Program-made: the position numbers and the translations under genes
In this document: positions 43,250 through 55,605 of the stretch, one piece after another
Numbering within the stretch: position 1 is the first letter of the stretch
Layout: the number at the start of each line of letters is the position of its first letter
The notes under the pieces: generated by a model
Told to the model about the DNA's origin: nothing
The model's database searches: none
Seen by the model: the letters and a program-made list of their open reading frames with translations, nothing else
DNA from: Phlebotomus papatasi
Taxonomy: Eukaryota; Arthropoda; Insecta; Diptera; Psychodidae
NCBI RefSeq assembly: GCF_024763615.1
Contig: NC_077222.1
Location: 68,634,001-68,698,000, forward strand
Direction: 5' to 3'
DNA: 64,000 bases

Positions 43250-45297
43250 TGTTAATTTAAAGAAAAAATGTGAATTTTCAGTATTAGGTGAGCGGTAGTG
43301 TAAATAAAATTCGGTAAATTGCAAAAAAGAATTGATTTCCATCCCTAAAAATTTGAATGAGTAATATGGTGCTCTTAGTGGACTTCTTTTTAACCAAATT
43401 TTTCAAAAGGAATTTAAAAAACTATTTTACTTATTTCAAAAATACTTAGGCGATGCTGTTCAGTCTAAAATTCATTGTTATTTTTTCGTAAATTTCCCAG
43501 ACACCTTGCTTTTAATGCAAAAAGGCTGTAAGCCAGATCGACAATTACTTCTTGTATTTTGTTTTCCGAAACAGCATAATTTGTCACAGTTTAACAACAT
43601 CCTTAAAATTACTTTTTTAATTTTGGAAATTTAATTCAAAATAGCTTGAATTATAATTTGTGTTTGTTTGGACCAAAAAGGTATTAATTTATAGTATGGA
43701 ATATTTTTTAGGTGAATGTTAATTTCATTTTTTTCGAATAAAATTGTAGTAAAAGTGAATAAGAATCCTGTATTTCATAGATTTTTCAGTGAAACAAAAT
43801 TTTACAATCAGACATAAACAGTTGCCTTAAATTCTCTTCAAAATGATAGTAAATGTTTTTGAGATTGTTTTAAAACTGAGCTACATAAACACTTTATTAA
43901 AGTTCACACAACCAGAGAATCATATAGGATCCATAAGGTGAAATAAGCTTATTATTGGTAGTTACATCACACTCATTCTATTTTCCATGTGCTTTAGGGG
44001 GAGATGAAAAACTTTTATCACGATTATTAAAGCAGTTTATTAAAATTTTCATGCAGGTTTTAATATTTGAAACTTAAGTATTGCGTTTGTATATTAAAGT
44101 GAGTATGATAAAACATTTATATTTATAACGAAATTTTTCGTGATTAACCTATGATACAAGGAAAGAGATTAAAAAGGCATTTATATCGATCAATTGTTTG
44201 ATAAAATTTGACTTATATATACATGAGAAGTTTCTATCGATTTTCAATATTTAACTAAAGTTATAAGATGGGAAAACTGGAATAGACGGCATACAGCAAA
44301 TGTAAAAGTTATAATAAATTTAAATATAATTTTGCAAATTGCACTAGAGATTTCCACAGAGCTATATTTGGATTTCATAAGATTTTAATTGTGAGTAAAA
44401 TTCTAATACAACATGAAATTATTCTGTTCCTTTTTGGTGCAATTTTATGACAGTACTTTAATTTAATGGGATGTGCAAAAGAATATTTATGATCTAAAAA
44501 TCGTGAAACCTCTAAACGAGAATTCAGATTTTAAATACGAATATGTTTATTTTTATGGTTTCCATTATTCTTTTTTTTTTGCACAAATTAATGTGTGTGC
44601 TTTCATTTTCAAATGCATTTTTATGCGCAAATTTATCACTCAAGTCTGTATTTTGAAACACAAGCTTAATCAGAGTACGAATGCCCGAGAGACTAAAAGA
44701 TATATGAATATTTTTGTGGATATTCTCGTCTGGCTGTTATCTATTTTAGGATTTGCATTTTGTGTTTGAACAATTTTGTATTTTATTCATACAAAGGCGT
44801 CAGATTGTTTTTAGCAAGTGTTGTTAATTGCTGAATGGAAGTTTTCTGAATCTTTTGCATTTGATAATATATATGATTTAAATGTTCTTAAATAAAACTC
44901 ATTTGACTTGCATATTTTGTTGCAATGTTATCTCTAAAAATTCTATTATAGTAGATTATTTCACTTCAGATAGAAATATTTTCTGGAAATTGTACAACTT
45001 GAAACTTGTCCAAAGAATTGATAAGTAAATAGAGAGAGAATTATTGATAAAACATATTTGAAAAGTAAGAAGTTTTGTATATTTCATTCGTGTTGAACAT
45101 TTTGTGCTAAATACTGCAACTTGACTATATATATTTTGTGACAACAAACACATACAATGGTATTGATTTAGAATGCCTGACTGTGTGAAGAATTAAGACA
45201 TTATTAATTACCAGAATTGTATTTTATGGTATATTCACACGAAGAACATTTGTTTGAAAATTTGTGAAATTATATTAATTATTATCGAAATTGATTA
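43250..45297. other. Intergenic AT-rich stretch
   Basis: Nothing coding or repeated recognised. A 98-codon open frame at 44473-44769 shows no family resemblance and has ordinary AT-rich composition. Confidence 0.35.
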
Positions 45298-45460
45298 GGG
45301 GGAGGTGGGGCTACTTTGAGCTTTACAAATATTTTATTTAGATCTTCAATTGTTTTGTCTATCCGAATTAGATCAAGTTAAAAACCAGTTTCCTTTAGAA
45401 ATATGCGAAAAAATCGTATAACAATGTTGCCCCACTGCTCAAAGTAACCCCACCTCCCCC
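45298..45460. mobile_element. TA-type MITE family N, copy 1 (163 bp)
   Basis: Starts GGGGGAGGTGGGGCTACTTT and ends AAAGTAACCCCACCTCCCCC, TA on both sides. It shares a central CGTATAACAATGT block with copies 2 and 3. Confidence 0.65.
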
Positions 45461-45546
45461 TAAAATTTGAGAATTAATAAATTGGAAGAATTGGAAGTAC
45501 CGCCAATAGAAGTAGAAAATATTACTCTCGCACGGAGAAAAAGGTA

Positions 45547-45766
45547 GGGGGAGGTGGGGCTACTTTGAGCTGTAGGGCGCTACATTGTTATACTAGTTTT
45601 TCGTATGTTTCTAATGAAGACTGAGTTTTAACATGATGTAATTTGGATACGCAAAATAATTGTGGATCTATATAAAATAAGTGGAAGGACCAGTTTCACT
45701 TAAAAATAGGCAAAAAAGTCGTATAACAATTTAACTTCGCAGCTCAAAGTAGCCCCACCTCCCCCT
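45547..45766. mobile_element. TA-type MITE family N, copy 2 (220 bp)
   Basis: Same ends as copy 1, only 86 bp away, in the same orientation, and longer in the middle. Flanked by TA at 45545-45546 and 45767-45768. Confidence 0.65.
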
Positions 45767-45896
45767 ACTTGTGTCTGTAAATTTTTTAAACGATTTGTAA
45801 GATTTTATAAATTGAAAAATACAAATGTTCAAATTTTTAACTTCCATCACTCCAGAGACTCTAGAAAACTCATACCATTGAAAAAGCTAAAACATA

Positions 45897-47030
45897 GGGT
45901 TAGGTGGGGCTACTTTGAACTATGGGGCTAGATTGCTATACCAGTTTTTTCGTGTCAAAAAGTCTGGGGCAAAAATACTGGGGTAAAAAGTCACAAAACG
46001 GATATTTTATTTTTTTACAAGCTACCCGAGCGCCCCAGAAACTTCTAATGAGCGCAGTTTTATAGAAAATTTACTGTTCTACAACTTTGTGATAGTCATT
46101 TTCCTCTATTTTGTAAGGAAATACATTGATCGAGCTGTTTTCTGAAAGGTAATTTTTTGACCATTCTCAAAAATCCTGGGGAAAACAGTACCGCCATGGG
46201 ATATTATTACATTTTGATTTAATTTATTACGGGCTTCCGTAAATTTAAAAAAAAAAAAACCTAAATGACATATTTTAATAGGAAATTTATTCCTCTATAG
46301 CTTAGTATGCCACAGTTTACTCTATCTGAACGAAAAAACGATTTTCAAGCTATTTTAGAAAAAAAACAGACAAGAGACTGCAAATCGTTTGACCAATGCA
46401 AACAAATAGCGGCAAGACATGGCAATGCCGTTTCTTTTCGCCATGAGACATTAGAAATTGCTTTAGTTTTTGTTACTTTTTGCTCTATACTTTTTGTTAC
46501 TTTTTACCCCAAGTGATCATTTTTAATAAAAGGATTTCTGGAGAACAGAATCTTTGCAAAATTCTAAAATAGATAGCGGTTTCGTGTTCAAAGAATCCAA
46601 ATCATACAGGAAAGATTCACCAGTGCATTAACGTTGGAAAATAAGCTATAAAAATTGATATATTGCTATAAGGAAAATATTTCAAAAATAGGTCTAAAAA
46701 TTTCAATATTTTTTATTTTCTAAATTCTTTGTTCGAATTCTAAGAAACTTACGATATTGTAGAAGGTCTATGGAGGCTATCTATGGCAAAAAAAATTAAG
46801 CCTCTATCTCTATTATCTCGGAAGATATTGACTTTTTGACCCTGTCTCCCCTGCCTTTCTAAAGGATACTGGGCCTCACAATTATTTTATTTAGTTCCGC
46901 AATCGTTATTGTTTTTTTTTGTTATTATATCAGTAAATTATATCACGGTTAAGCCAAGTTTCCTTTGCAAATATCTGAAAAAATCGTATATCAATGTATC
47001 CTAACAGCTCTAAGTAGCTCCACCACCCCC
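45897..47030. mobile_element. MITE family N, copy 3 (interrupted)
   Basis: Left end GGGTTAGGTGGGGCTACTTT and right end GTAGCTCCACCACCCCC match family N, with TA outside. About 900 bp of family F sequence splits it after TTTTTTCGTGT; the N sequence resumes near TTTCTAAAGGATA. Confidence 0.55.
45961..46852. mobile_element. Repeat family F, longest copy, nested in N copy 3
   Basis: Left TCTGGGGCAAAA and right CCCTGTCTCCCC are the (worn) inverted ends. The interior shares CTGTTCTACAACTTTGTGAT and TAAGCCTCTATCTCT-like blocks with the partial copy at 3160-3623. A 69-codon open frame inside has no match that I recognise. Confidence 0.5.
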
Positions 47031-47191
47031 TAAGTTAAGACATTGTTGTGTTCTAATAAATTTCATTAAAATTGCATTTGAAGTCTTTGAAATTATGGAT
47101 AATTTATTCCTGCTAAAATAAATTATTTATATTTTATTGATTTTCAAAGATAATTGTAAATCAATTCTAACAGCTTGTAAAATTATCGTTT

Positions 47192-47284
47192 GGATCAGCA
47201 ATTGTCGTAACTTTCTTATCGTAATACAGATGAAATAACAATTTCTGATTTAGGTGAAAAATAAGTTACGACAATTGATGATTC
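47192..47284. repeat. Small inverted repeat
   Basis: GATCAGCAATTGTCGTAACTT is mirrored by AAGTTACGACAATTGATGATTC about 70 bases later. It may be a very short MITE; no clear target duplication. Confidence 0.4.
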
Positions 47285-49287
47285 AAGAAAAAATATAGGA
47301 AATATTTGGTGTAATTCAAGTAAGTGTTATTAGTTATAACTTATACCGTGTCTCCAAAAACGGTGAAGTTGATTAAAACTTTTTCATTTTTATGGATATC
47401 TTGCTAATAATAATTTTATCCTGCTAAATAGAGTTGCAAACGTAATTTTCAGAATTGTTGGGATGGGGGATAGCAAATTAAAGGTAATTAATTATGCCTT
47501 CAGCCTACCACCTACCAATTTGTTATTTAAAATATAAAAACTTTCGAAAATGTGAAAATAACTTTTCTGAAGTCTTTCTTTTCTCTAACTTTCTATTAAG
47601 GATATAATTATTCTCATTTATTAAAACATGCACCATTTTCCTTGGAAAATCTGCATTACACGAAATGTTATTTCTTATTTAAATATCTATCCTCAACAAT
47701 TTTTTTTGTTGGTTTGGTCACGAAATTAAAGAAGTTAGGAAAAATAGGGGAAAACTATATGCAGTAGTGTAGCAGTGGAGGACGAGTAGAGTGTCTAAAT
47801 TATTGTCTGTCAGTGGTGCAGTTGTGCGGAATTTTATGCATTAAATATTTCTTAAGCACGTTACTTTGGTGTAATGTACGAGGTGTATGTGCATACATTT
47901 ATATACATTAAAAAATTTATATATGGTGGAAGCATTTGCAATATACAATGTATTAAATGGTGAATATGAGAGAGTTTTAGCTTGGAAATTTTTACTGCAA
48001 GCGTTCAAGATGAAAAAAATCCTGATTTTCTGGTTACATGAGCGGTGTGGTTGAAGTGAATGAAATCATGCAATGAAATAATATTGGGATGGAAGTATAG
48101 AAGAAGAAGATGATGTGATTCTTATAAAATGAGAAGTGAGTGGAAGAAGATTCATGGTGTATGTTCAGAGTGAGAATCATAATGTCTACTACTTGGTAGT
48201 TTTGCCATTGCATCATGTTGAACCAACGTTCTTTTTTCAAATTCTCTTTTTTTTTTGGCGGGAAGATTGAGATGACGCTCTTCTATCCCTTTTTGTTTGC
48301 TATTTTTGTTTCATCCATTTGTTGTGCATTAATTTTTCATGAAAGTTTTTCCATATCATTCATGTATTTTCCTCAATTTCAATCTATCTCTTGCATATAT
48401 CTTTATGCACGTTGACAAGGGGGATGGTAAATATATTCCTTCGTTTTTTTTTCATGTTTTTATTGAAACTTTGTATTGCCTGGCTGAATGTCTCAATATT
48501 GGTTGAAGAAAATTCATTGCACTTGAAGAGAGAACGTTGTTGTACAAATATTTTCTTTCTGATAACTTTTTTGTTAACCCAATTATCGCAAATAGCCTTC
48601 GTCACACATTTCGTCGATTTCATTAACCAATGTCGTAACTTTATTTAAATTTATTTTATAGTTGAAAAAATGTAAAAGAATTGTTTTTTTTCTAAAATCT
48701 CAAATGAAAATCTTAAAATAAAATTTTAATTTTTATAAAAATAATGGTTCCCAACTTGAAAATCATTTTTCCATTTTCACATTTTTTATAGATATATTAT
48801 TATTTTTTTAAAGTTGTTGTAATTCTTGTAGAATGAAAGAGGAGTTTATAAAGGGTTCAAAATTATATTAAAATTACTTTGGTGGTCCACTGACATAGCC
48901 GCTTAAGCTTAGGCAGAAAAAACTTTAAATTTTTCAGTATAAAAAATAAGTTACAATCCATATCGAGTCCCCCAAACATTTACAGTCTTGTATAATAGAA
49001 TAAAAATTTTCAGAATAGAAAATAATAATTTTTCTAAGATTGAGTTTTTGAAGATTCTTCTTGACATTTACTTAAACACTTGAGTAATAAAATTATACGG
49101 CATAACTCTTCGATATTTTTCACTTCAAAAGATCTGTTACCCCCAAAGAAACGATGTTGGCCAAAACTATCAATCAAACGATTGGAGATAGTAACTTTGG
49201 ACTTTGAAGGATTCCGCTTTAAATCGTTTATTAACACAATTTTATTTTTATTCTAAACCTATCCATATTTATCTTTTTTTTTGTATA
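47285..49287. other. Intergenic stretch
   Basis: No gene or known repeat. 47740-48640 is a little richer in G and lacks repeats; its open frames are short and unrecognised. Confidence 0.35.
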
Positions 49288-49505
49288 GGGGAGAGTCGGC
49301 ATGTTGAGACACTTTTTTATGTTTTGACTGTAAGGCATTATTTCCAAAAGTCAGAAAATTATCTTGAAATTTTGTATAGCTCTTAGTTAATATATTTACT
49401 CAGTAGTATAGACTTTATTAAAATAAGTCGATTAGTGTTTTTTTTCACATTTATTAAAACAATCAAGGAATAATCCAGCGTGACTCAAAAATACAGGCTC
49501 TCCCT
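49288..49505. mobile_element. TA-type MITE, family P
   Basis: Starts GGGGAGAGTCGGCATGTTGA after TA and ends GACTCAAAAATACAGGCTCTCCC, an imperfect inverse. Non-coding; the right boundary is good to a few bases. Confidence 0.5.
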
Positions 49506-50056
49506 TAATTCTAAAATACATTATGCTATTTTCAGTAGAAATTGTTTATAAGATCAGCTTCTTTAATCCAGGAATTAATTTTCGAAATTTCGATATGGAA
49601 TGCCTCGTAATTCTCAGTTTGATATTGATTGAACGCACTTTCCTGATCCGAAATATCTGAAATACAATAAAAGATTTAATCAACTTCGATTTTTACTGGT
49701 TTTTGTATTCCAACTGATAAATTAAAATAAATCAGTGAAAAATCCGGATAAGCTTATTATAGCTAAGGTCTTCCTCAGGTAATCATGAAATGCTTGCAGC
49801 TTGGAATTCGTTTTTTTTAAACCAATTTTATTTTTTTGACTTGATTCTTTTTTCCCAAAATTCTTTATAATATAATTTGCATAAATTCCCTGATAGAAAC
49901 GCACCAAGTTGGAGTACTTTGAGATTTTCTGAAAATAATCTCCGAAAATGTTTAAAAATTTAAAATGCTATAGGTAGGAACTTTCTAATCCAGTTTGGAA
50001 ATGCTTAGATTAACTGGAATGTTTTCTGAATGACTGTTAAACGTAAATCAGTTTTA

Positions 50057-51074
50057 ACTCTTTCGTCTCCTTTGGGACTCTGGGTACCCATGGAAAAAAT
50101 AATTTTTTTAGACTATTTAGAATCGATAAAATTCCGATTCTTGTGGATGATTACAAACTATAAGGATGTCCAAATCTAGGATATTTTTTGCAGGATCCCA
50201 ATTAACTCCTGAGCTAAGATATTCTTGGTCAAAAATCGTGAATTTTCGATTTTCTGCTTCCTTGCACATATTGTGACTTTTTTCATATTTCTAGACCCGA
50301 ATAAGGAAAAACCTCTCGGGGCCAATAAGTATGATAACTATCAATTACAGATTACATAAATTCGAAAAACAATTTTTTCATAAATTTTCAAAAAACTTGT
50401 TCAAAGTTGATGGGAATTCTCGTCCCCAAGAATCTTGAGGTCAATTGTAAGGTTATCCCGCCAGTGCCCGCCATTTGGTTTTTGACACCAACCTTGTAAG
50501 AAAATTCAAGCGGGAGCGAAATTTTTGTCAATATGGCCGATAATTTTGACATTTGGCAGCGAAGGAGATTGCTTTCGGGGAAGTTTTTCCTATTCTTCTA
50601 GATTTTGGTGAATTCTGATTGTCCAGGAAGTGTTTTTTTGGCTCTTGAGAAAGCTTAATGTGTCTGCAATAACATCCTGTTGAGAGAAATGTGTGTTAAA
50701 GTGCTATTCTGTGAAATATTTTGAGGAATCTGTTGGCAAGCAGGAGCTGGGTGTCCTTTTCAGCACTTCCTGGACATCCCACAAGATACTGGTCAATAAT
50801 TCTTCTTGTTTTAGTGATCAACATTGTAAAGGAGTCATTTCACACGCAAAAATAATTCACAAAATTGATATTATTGGCTTTTGGAAAATTGAAGTTTGTC
50901 CAAGTTTCTATCTTTTGCGTTCTTTAGGGGACGAGAGTTCCCATGAGTTTTCCAATTTCCCAGAGGCGGAGAAAATTCTTTCTCTACAATAGTATCATAT
51001 TTGACCAGTAAGACTTACAATAAAATGAGTTTTACTGAAATTCGTTCGCTGGATATGTTGTGGTCCGGAAAGAG
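50057..51074. mobile_element. piggyBac-like element, 1018 bp (TTAA flanked)
   Basis: Starts CTCTTTCGTCTCC and ends GGTCCGGAAAGAG, with TTAA at 50053-50056 and 51075-51078. Sub-terminal sequence AGGATATTTTTTGCA also occurs in the copy at 1947-2460, linking the families. A 99-codon frame at 50693-50992 does not resemble a transposase. Confidence 0.6.
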
Positions 51075-51078
51075 TTAA

Positions 51079-53668
51079 ACGGTTATGAAGCGATGAATGA
51101 TTGTTGCCAGAATTAATTGAATTCTACTCTGCTTCGGGAAAACTTTCGGTTTATCTACAAACCACTTGTGAGCTGGTATCGTGCAAATGATGATAAGCGT
51201 TCCCTCTTAAAATCGCACTTTACACCCCCGTGTTTTTTCGCAAGTCGTTCTCTGCAGTGCCACATATTGTATTGTAAGGAAAAGATCGTTTTAACGACAA
51301 AAGACTATACAGCCCAAGAAGAAGCATTTCCGCCGTTTGGCTTCGGAGACAGGTCGCCAACGCTGCGATGGCGACGGACGCACGATATAGGAGGGATGAT
51401 TAATGTAGAGTTGAATAAATAAATTAAATTAAGAATTAAATTGGAATTCTAAACATTTTTATTAATTTAGAGAATATAATAGTAATTAAATTATTTTTCT
51501 TGGAGACTGCATCTTTGTTACGAGTTTGAGTTTCAAAATATTTAGTGAATGGAAAAAATTTGTTTCACCTTAAAAAATCAAGTCTTAAAAATTTTGACAA
51601 ATGTAAGTTACGATATTAGTTGATAGAAGTGACAATGTGTGGCTCTATATCTGCATGAGAGGCTACAATTATGGGTTGGATTATATTGCGAAAATTGCAC
51701 CACCATATATTATATATATCATATATATGTATTATGTATTAAGATTTCCAATTTTAAACATGTGAAATATATGTTGTCTCTCCATATCGCTAAATTTTCA
51801 ACGTCAGTTGCACTTTATCTTCTTCAGCACTTTATTGCTAATTGCATTTTCTCTTTATCACACCACAATGTGATGATGTGAATGAATAGAATAATTTTAT
51901 ACAATAGCTCAAATGACATGGAAAACTTTGAAAATTTCTCTTATCACAGAAATGTCTCAGGTTACAACAAGACGACACGTTGAAATGCTGGAAAATGGCA
52001 TCAGGAGAGACAGGCTTTCTCTTTTTGTCAAGTCAAATAGTTCCCTATCTCTTGGTATATAAGTTCATTTGTTATCCACCTGCAATTGTTGGAATTTAAA
52101 CGGGGTGAGAACATGTGAATTTTGTCAAGAGACAGAGTCTAGTTAGAAAAAACAGATCCAGGGTCCCATTTGATAGTCACCCGTACCCTCAGAGGGAATT
52201 GTGATGGTCGAGATTTAAAAAAAAATGTCTGCACAGAATATCTGTGAAAGAGTTGATGAAGACTATCCTCTAAAATAAAAGTGAAGATGGTGAGCCAGAA
52301 AAAAAACAACACTGAGAGAGTGAATAAAACCGGAAAGAAGTGTCGTGTAGTTGAGTATAAAAGGATCCTTTTATTTTCGACCATATATAATTTTTATTCC
52401 CTGTGCAACAGTGGTCACTTTTTTCCCATCGCCAAATGTGTCCTCCTCAGGAAGTCCATAGACCCATAACAATCTTTTCAATTCAATTTATCCTATACCT
52501 CCTCACAATTGCCTGGGAGAGAGATCCTCTGTGGTCACATGTGTGTACATTTATATAGGGGTATTATAGATGATGGAAAAATTATATCCTTAAGAACTCA
52601 ATTTAATCTTTATATGGAGTGTTTAGATTCTGGGATGGTGCTTTTTTTCTCTCTTGTTCTTGTACCATCTATACTTTTGTGGGTATGAGGAAATAAAAGG
52701 ATTTTAAATTCAATAGTTCTTTCTGGTTCTCTGGCGTTTTCTTTCTACTCCACCTTCTTGTTTCTCAAACACAAAACAATTCATTGATCCCTGTTTAGAA
52801 TGATTTTTTTCTTGCTTTCTATCAACATTTCTGATGCAAAACTTTAAAATAAAATTATTTCTCAAAAAATCAATCAATCAAAAATATTTAAATTTATCTA
52901 GTTTAGAGCTTCATCCCTATTCCACTTTTAGTCTGCAAAGTATCAAATTGAACCAGACTTACAATATGAAGGGTTGGCAAAAGAAAAGAAAAACAAATGT
53001 CACCTATTATAAAACTATTAGAGAGTGAGAAGATAAGATGTGGTGAATTCATTTGGCACTATGGATACAGAACAAAAATTACTTAAAATTTACATTGTGC
53101 AATTCGTTTCTCTCCGTATGAATGATATATGTATATACACATGAAAAACTGATGGTTACATCCTTTCTCACTCTTTCAAACTTCTTTGGTCATACTGGAA
53201 GAAGCAGAGTTGAAAGGAAGATTCAGCAAAAAGGAAAAAAAAAACAGCATCTCCTAAAGTGTTGGATGTCATCTCATTATTTCCAATCTGTGGGAATCAA
53301 AACAGGAATTTTTCGTGAATTCAAAACGGTCTTGGGGTATAAATGTTATGTGTTAGTTGCCCAGAGAGATCGTTTCTCTCAGCATCTTTTTTCCTCCTTA
53401 TAGGTAGGTTGGGTGCTTGCAAATCTTTTTATGTGTAGTGTAGTGTGAGCTGGATTGAAAAGTGAAGAGTAAGAGAGAGAGAACCTATTAGGCGTGGATG
53501 CATGTTTCTAACTTGGTTACAGAAAAAGTTCAGGCTACCAAAATAGTTTGGTAGATTCTCAATTTCTTATTTATTATATATCTTCACTTTGTTATTTAAT
53601 ACGTTCACCATCTCCTTAATTTTGAGTATAACCTTTGAAGCAAAATTAATGAAAAATTGTAAATTGTA
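51079..53668. other. Intergenic stretch
   Basis: No gene recognised. A short GC-richer patch lies at 51310-51390 (CGCCGTTTGGCTTCGG...GCGATGGCGACGG) inside a 101-codon open frame without recognisable product. An AT microsatellite is at about 51705-51735. Confidence 0.35.
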
Positions 53669-54093
53669 GGGTAAATATGCCAAATTTCGGCATAGTTGCA
53701 TGCAAGCGTCAAAGTCTCAAGTTTGAAATTAATATTTTAAATTCAAATTGATTTTTTTATTCCTTCTTCTTATGGAGCGTTTTTTGGAACCTTCTAGACT
53801 GTTTATCATCTTTATTTACTTTAAAATTATTCTTAATACATTTTAAAATGAATAAAAATGTAAACATAGCTTTGGTGCCCTATTTCGGCCACCTTCATTT
53901 TCATAGTCTTTTGCCCTTCGGGAATTCTTCCAAATGTTTTTTTCACGTCTTCTCGTTTGTCAAAGCTACATTTTTTGTTATTCTTTAGCATTGTATAATC
54001 TCTAGAGTATATATCAACTAAAAATTTATGGAAATTCAAGGAACAAAAAGGTGGCCGGAATTGCAAGCTGGCCGGAATTCGGCACACTTACCC
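53669..54093 (+). mobile_element. TA-type MITE family C, copy 3 (425 bp)
   Basis: Ends GGGTAAATATGCCAAATTTC and GGAATTCGGCACACTTACCC, TA at 53667-53668 and 54094-54095. The internal minus-strand frame survives as an 84-codon open frame including NNKKCSFDKREDVKKTF. Confidence 0.7.
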
Positions 54094-54919
54094 TATGTAT
54101 ACCTTAGGTTAGTACAGACATTTACCGATTTGAATTTAAATGTGGCTCATCTAATTTTTTATGAAACTGTGGATGTTTCTGTTTACATATTTAATACTAA
54201 GAAGACAGCTGCTGATATTCTTTATTTTCCCGTTGCCAAAATCTGCCTTTAAATAAATAAATAATAATTTAAATAAAGAATTGCTCAGTTCAATAGTCAG
54301 TTGGTCGCGTTAATTTTCTTTTAATTATTAAATTTTTGAAATCTTATGCCAAGATTTCGTGAAAACCAATACACCATTGAAATTTCATAAACATGTCCCA
54401 GAGAAAATTGTTTAGCACTTGAAGAAGTAATTCTCTTCTTGCTTGATAATAACTTACTACAAAAAGGCAAAATGTGGTTTAATATACAACGAAAATTGTC
54501 CTTTTTTATAAATTTCTCTCACAATTCAACTTTCAATGTTTTTTTTCTTTTTTAATTCTGATTCGTTCACTTACAATCTAATACTCATAAATATAATAAA
54601 AAATTATTTGATTTTTTATTTCAAGTGAATTTACTTTGAGCAATCGTGTCCACCGCAGATAGTTTTTTCAAAGAATTATCCGACAATCAGATGCCATTAA
54701 ATGAATTTTTGAAATATCTCAAACTAAATTTCAGAAAAATATTATTCCATAATGTTGTAATTTAATATGATTATGAGCTTGAATGACATATACTGTTAAT
54801 ATTTTGTAAAAAAAAATAAAAAATATTCTTTATAGCCTTCGAGACCCTGCGTAACCCTTTGAGGGATCATATTTTAACAGAATTCCCGTGTTCTCATGCG
54901 AAAAATTACATGTTAAAAT

Positions 54920-55382
54920 TCGGTGGAAGCTAAAATCCCGAAAAAAGGGCTAAATTACGAAAGCCAAAATCCCGAATGGTCAAAATCTTGAAAATACGAA
55001 ATTATACGGAGTATAATGTATACCATAATTTCCAAAAACATAGAAAATTTCCCTTTATCTCCAGCAAGCGCGGGTGCAATCGTGAGAGTAGCTATGATAC
55101 TTTTAATATTTCAGTAAAAATATGGTAACTTCTTTTCGATAGTATCGACTATCGATTCTGAAAAATTTAAACGATAGCTGCACTTCCTGTAACTAATATA
55201 GACATTTATCAACAGTCACATTCTTTTAAGAATGTCACTATGAATAACCTAACAATGCGTAAAAAGTCGATATTCACTTAATCTAACAGATATAGCTTTA
55301 TCGATACTTTCGATTCGATAGTGTCGAAAAGTTATCATTCCACCCCAGGTTTTTGGCGTTCAAGATTTTGACCGGGATCCCT
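54920..55382. mobile_element. MITE family M, reversed copy with an insertion
   Basis: It shares CCAGCAAGCGCGGGTGCAAT and the CCCGAA/TTCGGG units with other M copies, in reverse orientation. About 210 bp near 55124-55336 interrupts it: GGTAACTTCTTTTCGATAG at the left and TCGAAAAGTTATC at the right form an inverted repeat, so a second MITE is nested here. Confidence 0.5.
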
Positions 55383-55399
55383 TACAATTACGTTTTTTT

Positions 55400-55605
55400 A
55401 TCCATTATTTATAATTAAAATGACCAAACGGTAAGAGACAGCAAGCTTGAGTCTTCATTGACGCAACCATAAGTCACCTTGGGAAGCCAATAATGATCTA
55501 AGGTCTCCAGAAAATTCCTAGAGACCTGAAGGAGACTCGATACTCGAACCTAGAACACTTGCATCATAAAACGAGTGCTGTGCCACTTAACCAATTCCTT
55601 CTGTT
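55400..55605 (-). mobile_element. tRNA-derived SINE
   Basis: On the minus strand, TGGTTAAGTGG (55593-55583) fits an RNA polymerase III A-box and GGTTCGAGTAT (55550-55540) a B-box, with tRNA-like spacing and a preceding GAATTGG. The body continues through a TTACCGTTTGGTC block to an AT-rich tail near 55400. The boundaries are approximate. It sits next to the right end of M at 55382. Confidence 0.55.

Noticed and set aside
50693..50992. 99-codon frame inside the 1-kb TTAA element
   Set aside because: No DDD or zinc-finger features of piggyBac transposase; the length is expected by chance in this stretch.
51117..51422. 101-codon frame with a GC-rich patch
   Set aside because: Looked at as a possible exon; no recognised domain and no clear GT-AG boundaries.
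55540..55593. Functional tRNA gene
   Set aside because: A- and B-box-like sequences are present but no cloverleaf acceptor stem can be drawn; a SINE head is more likely.
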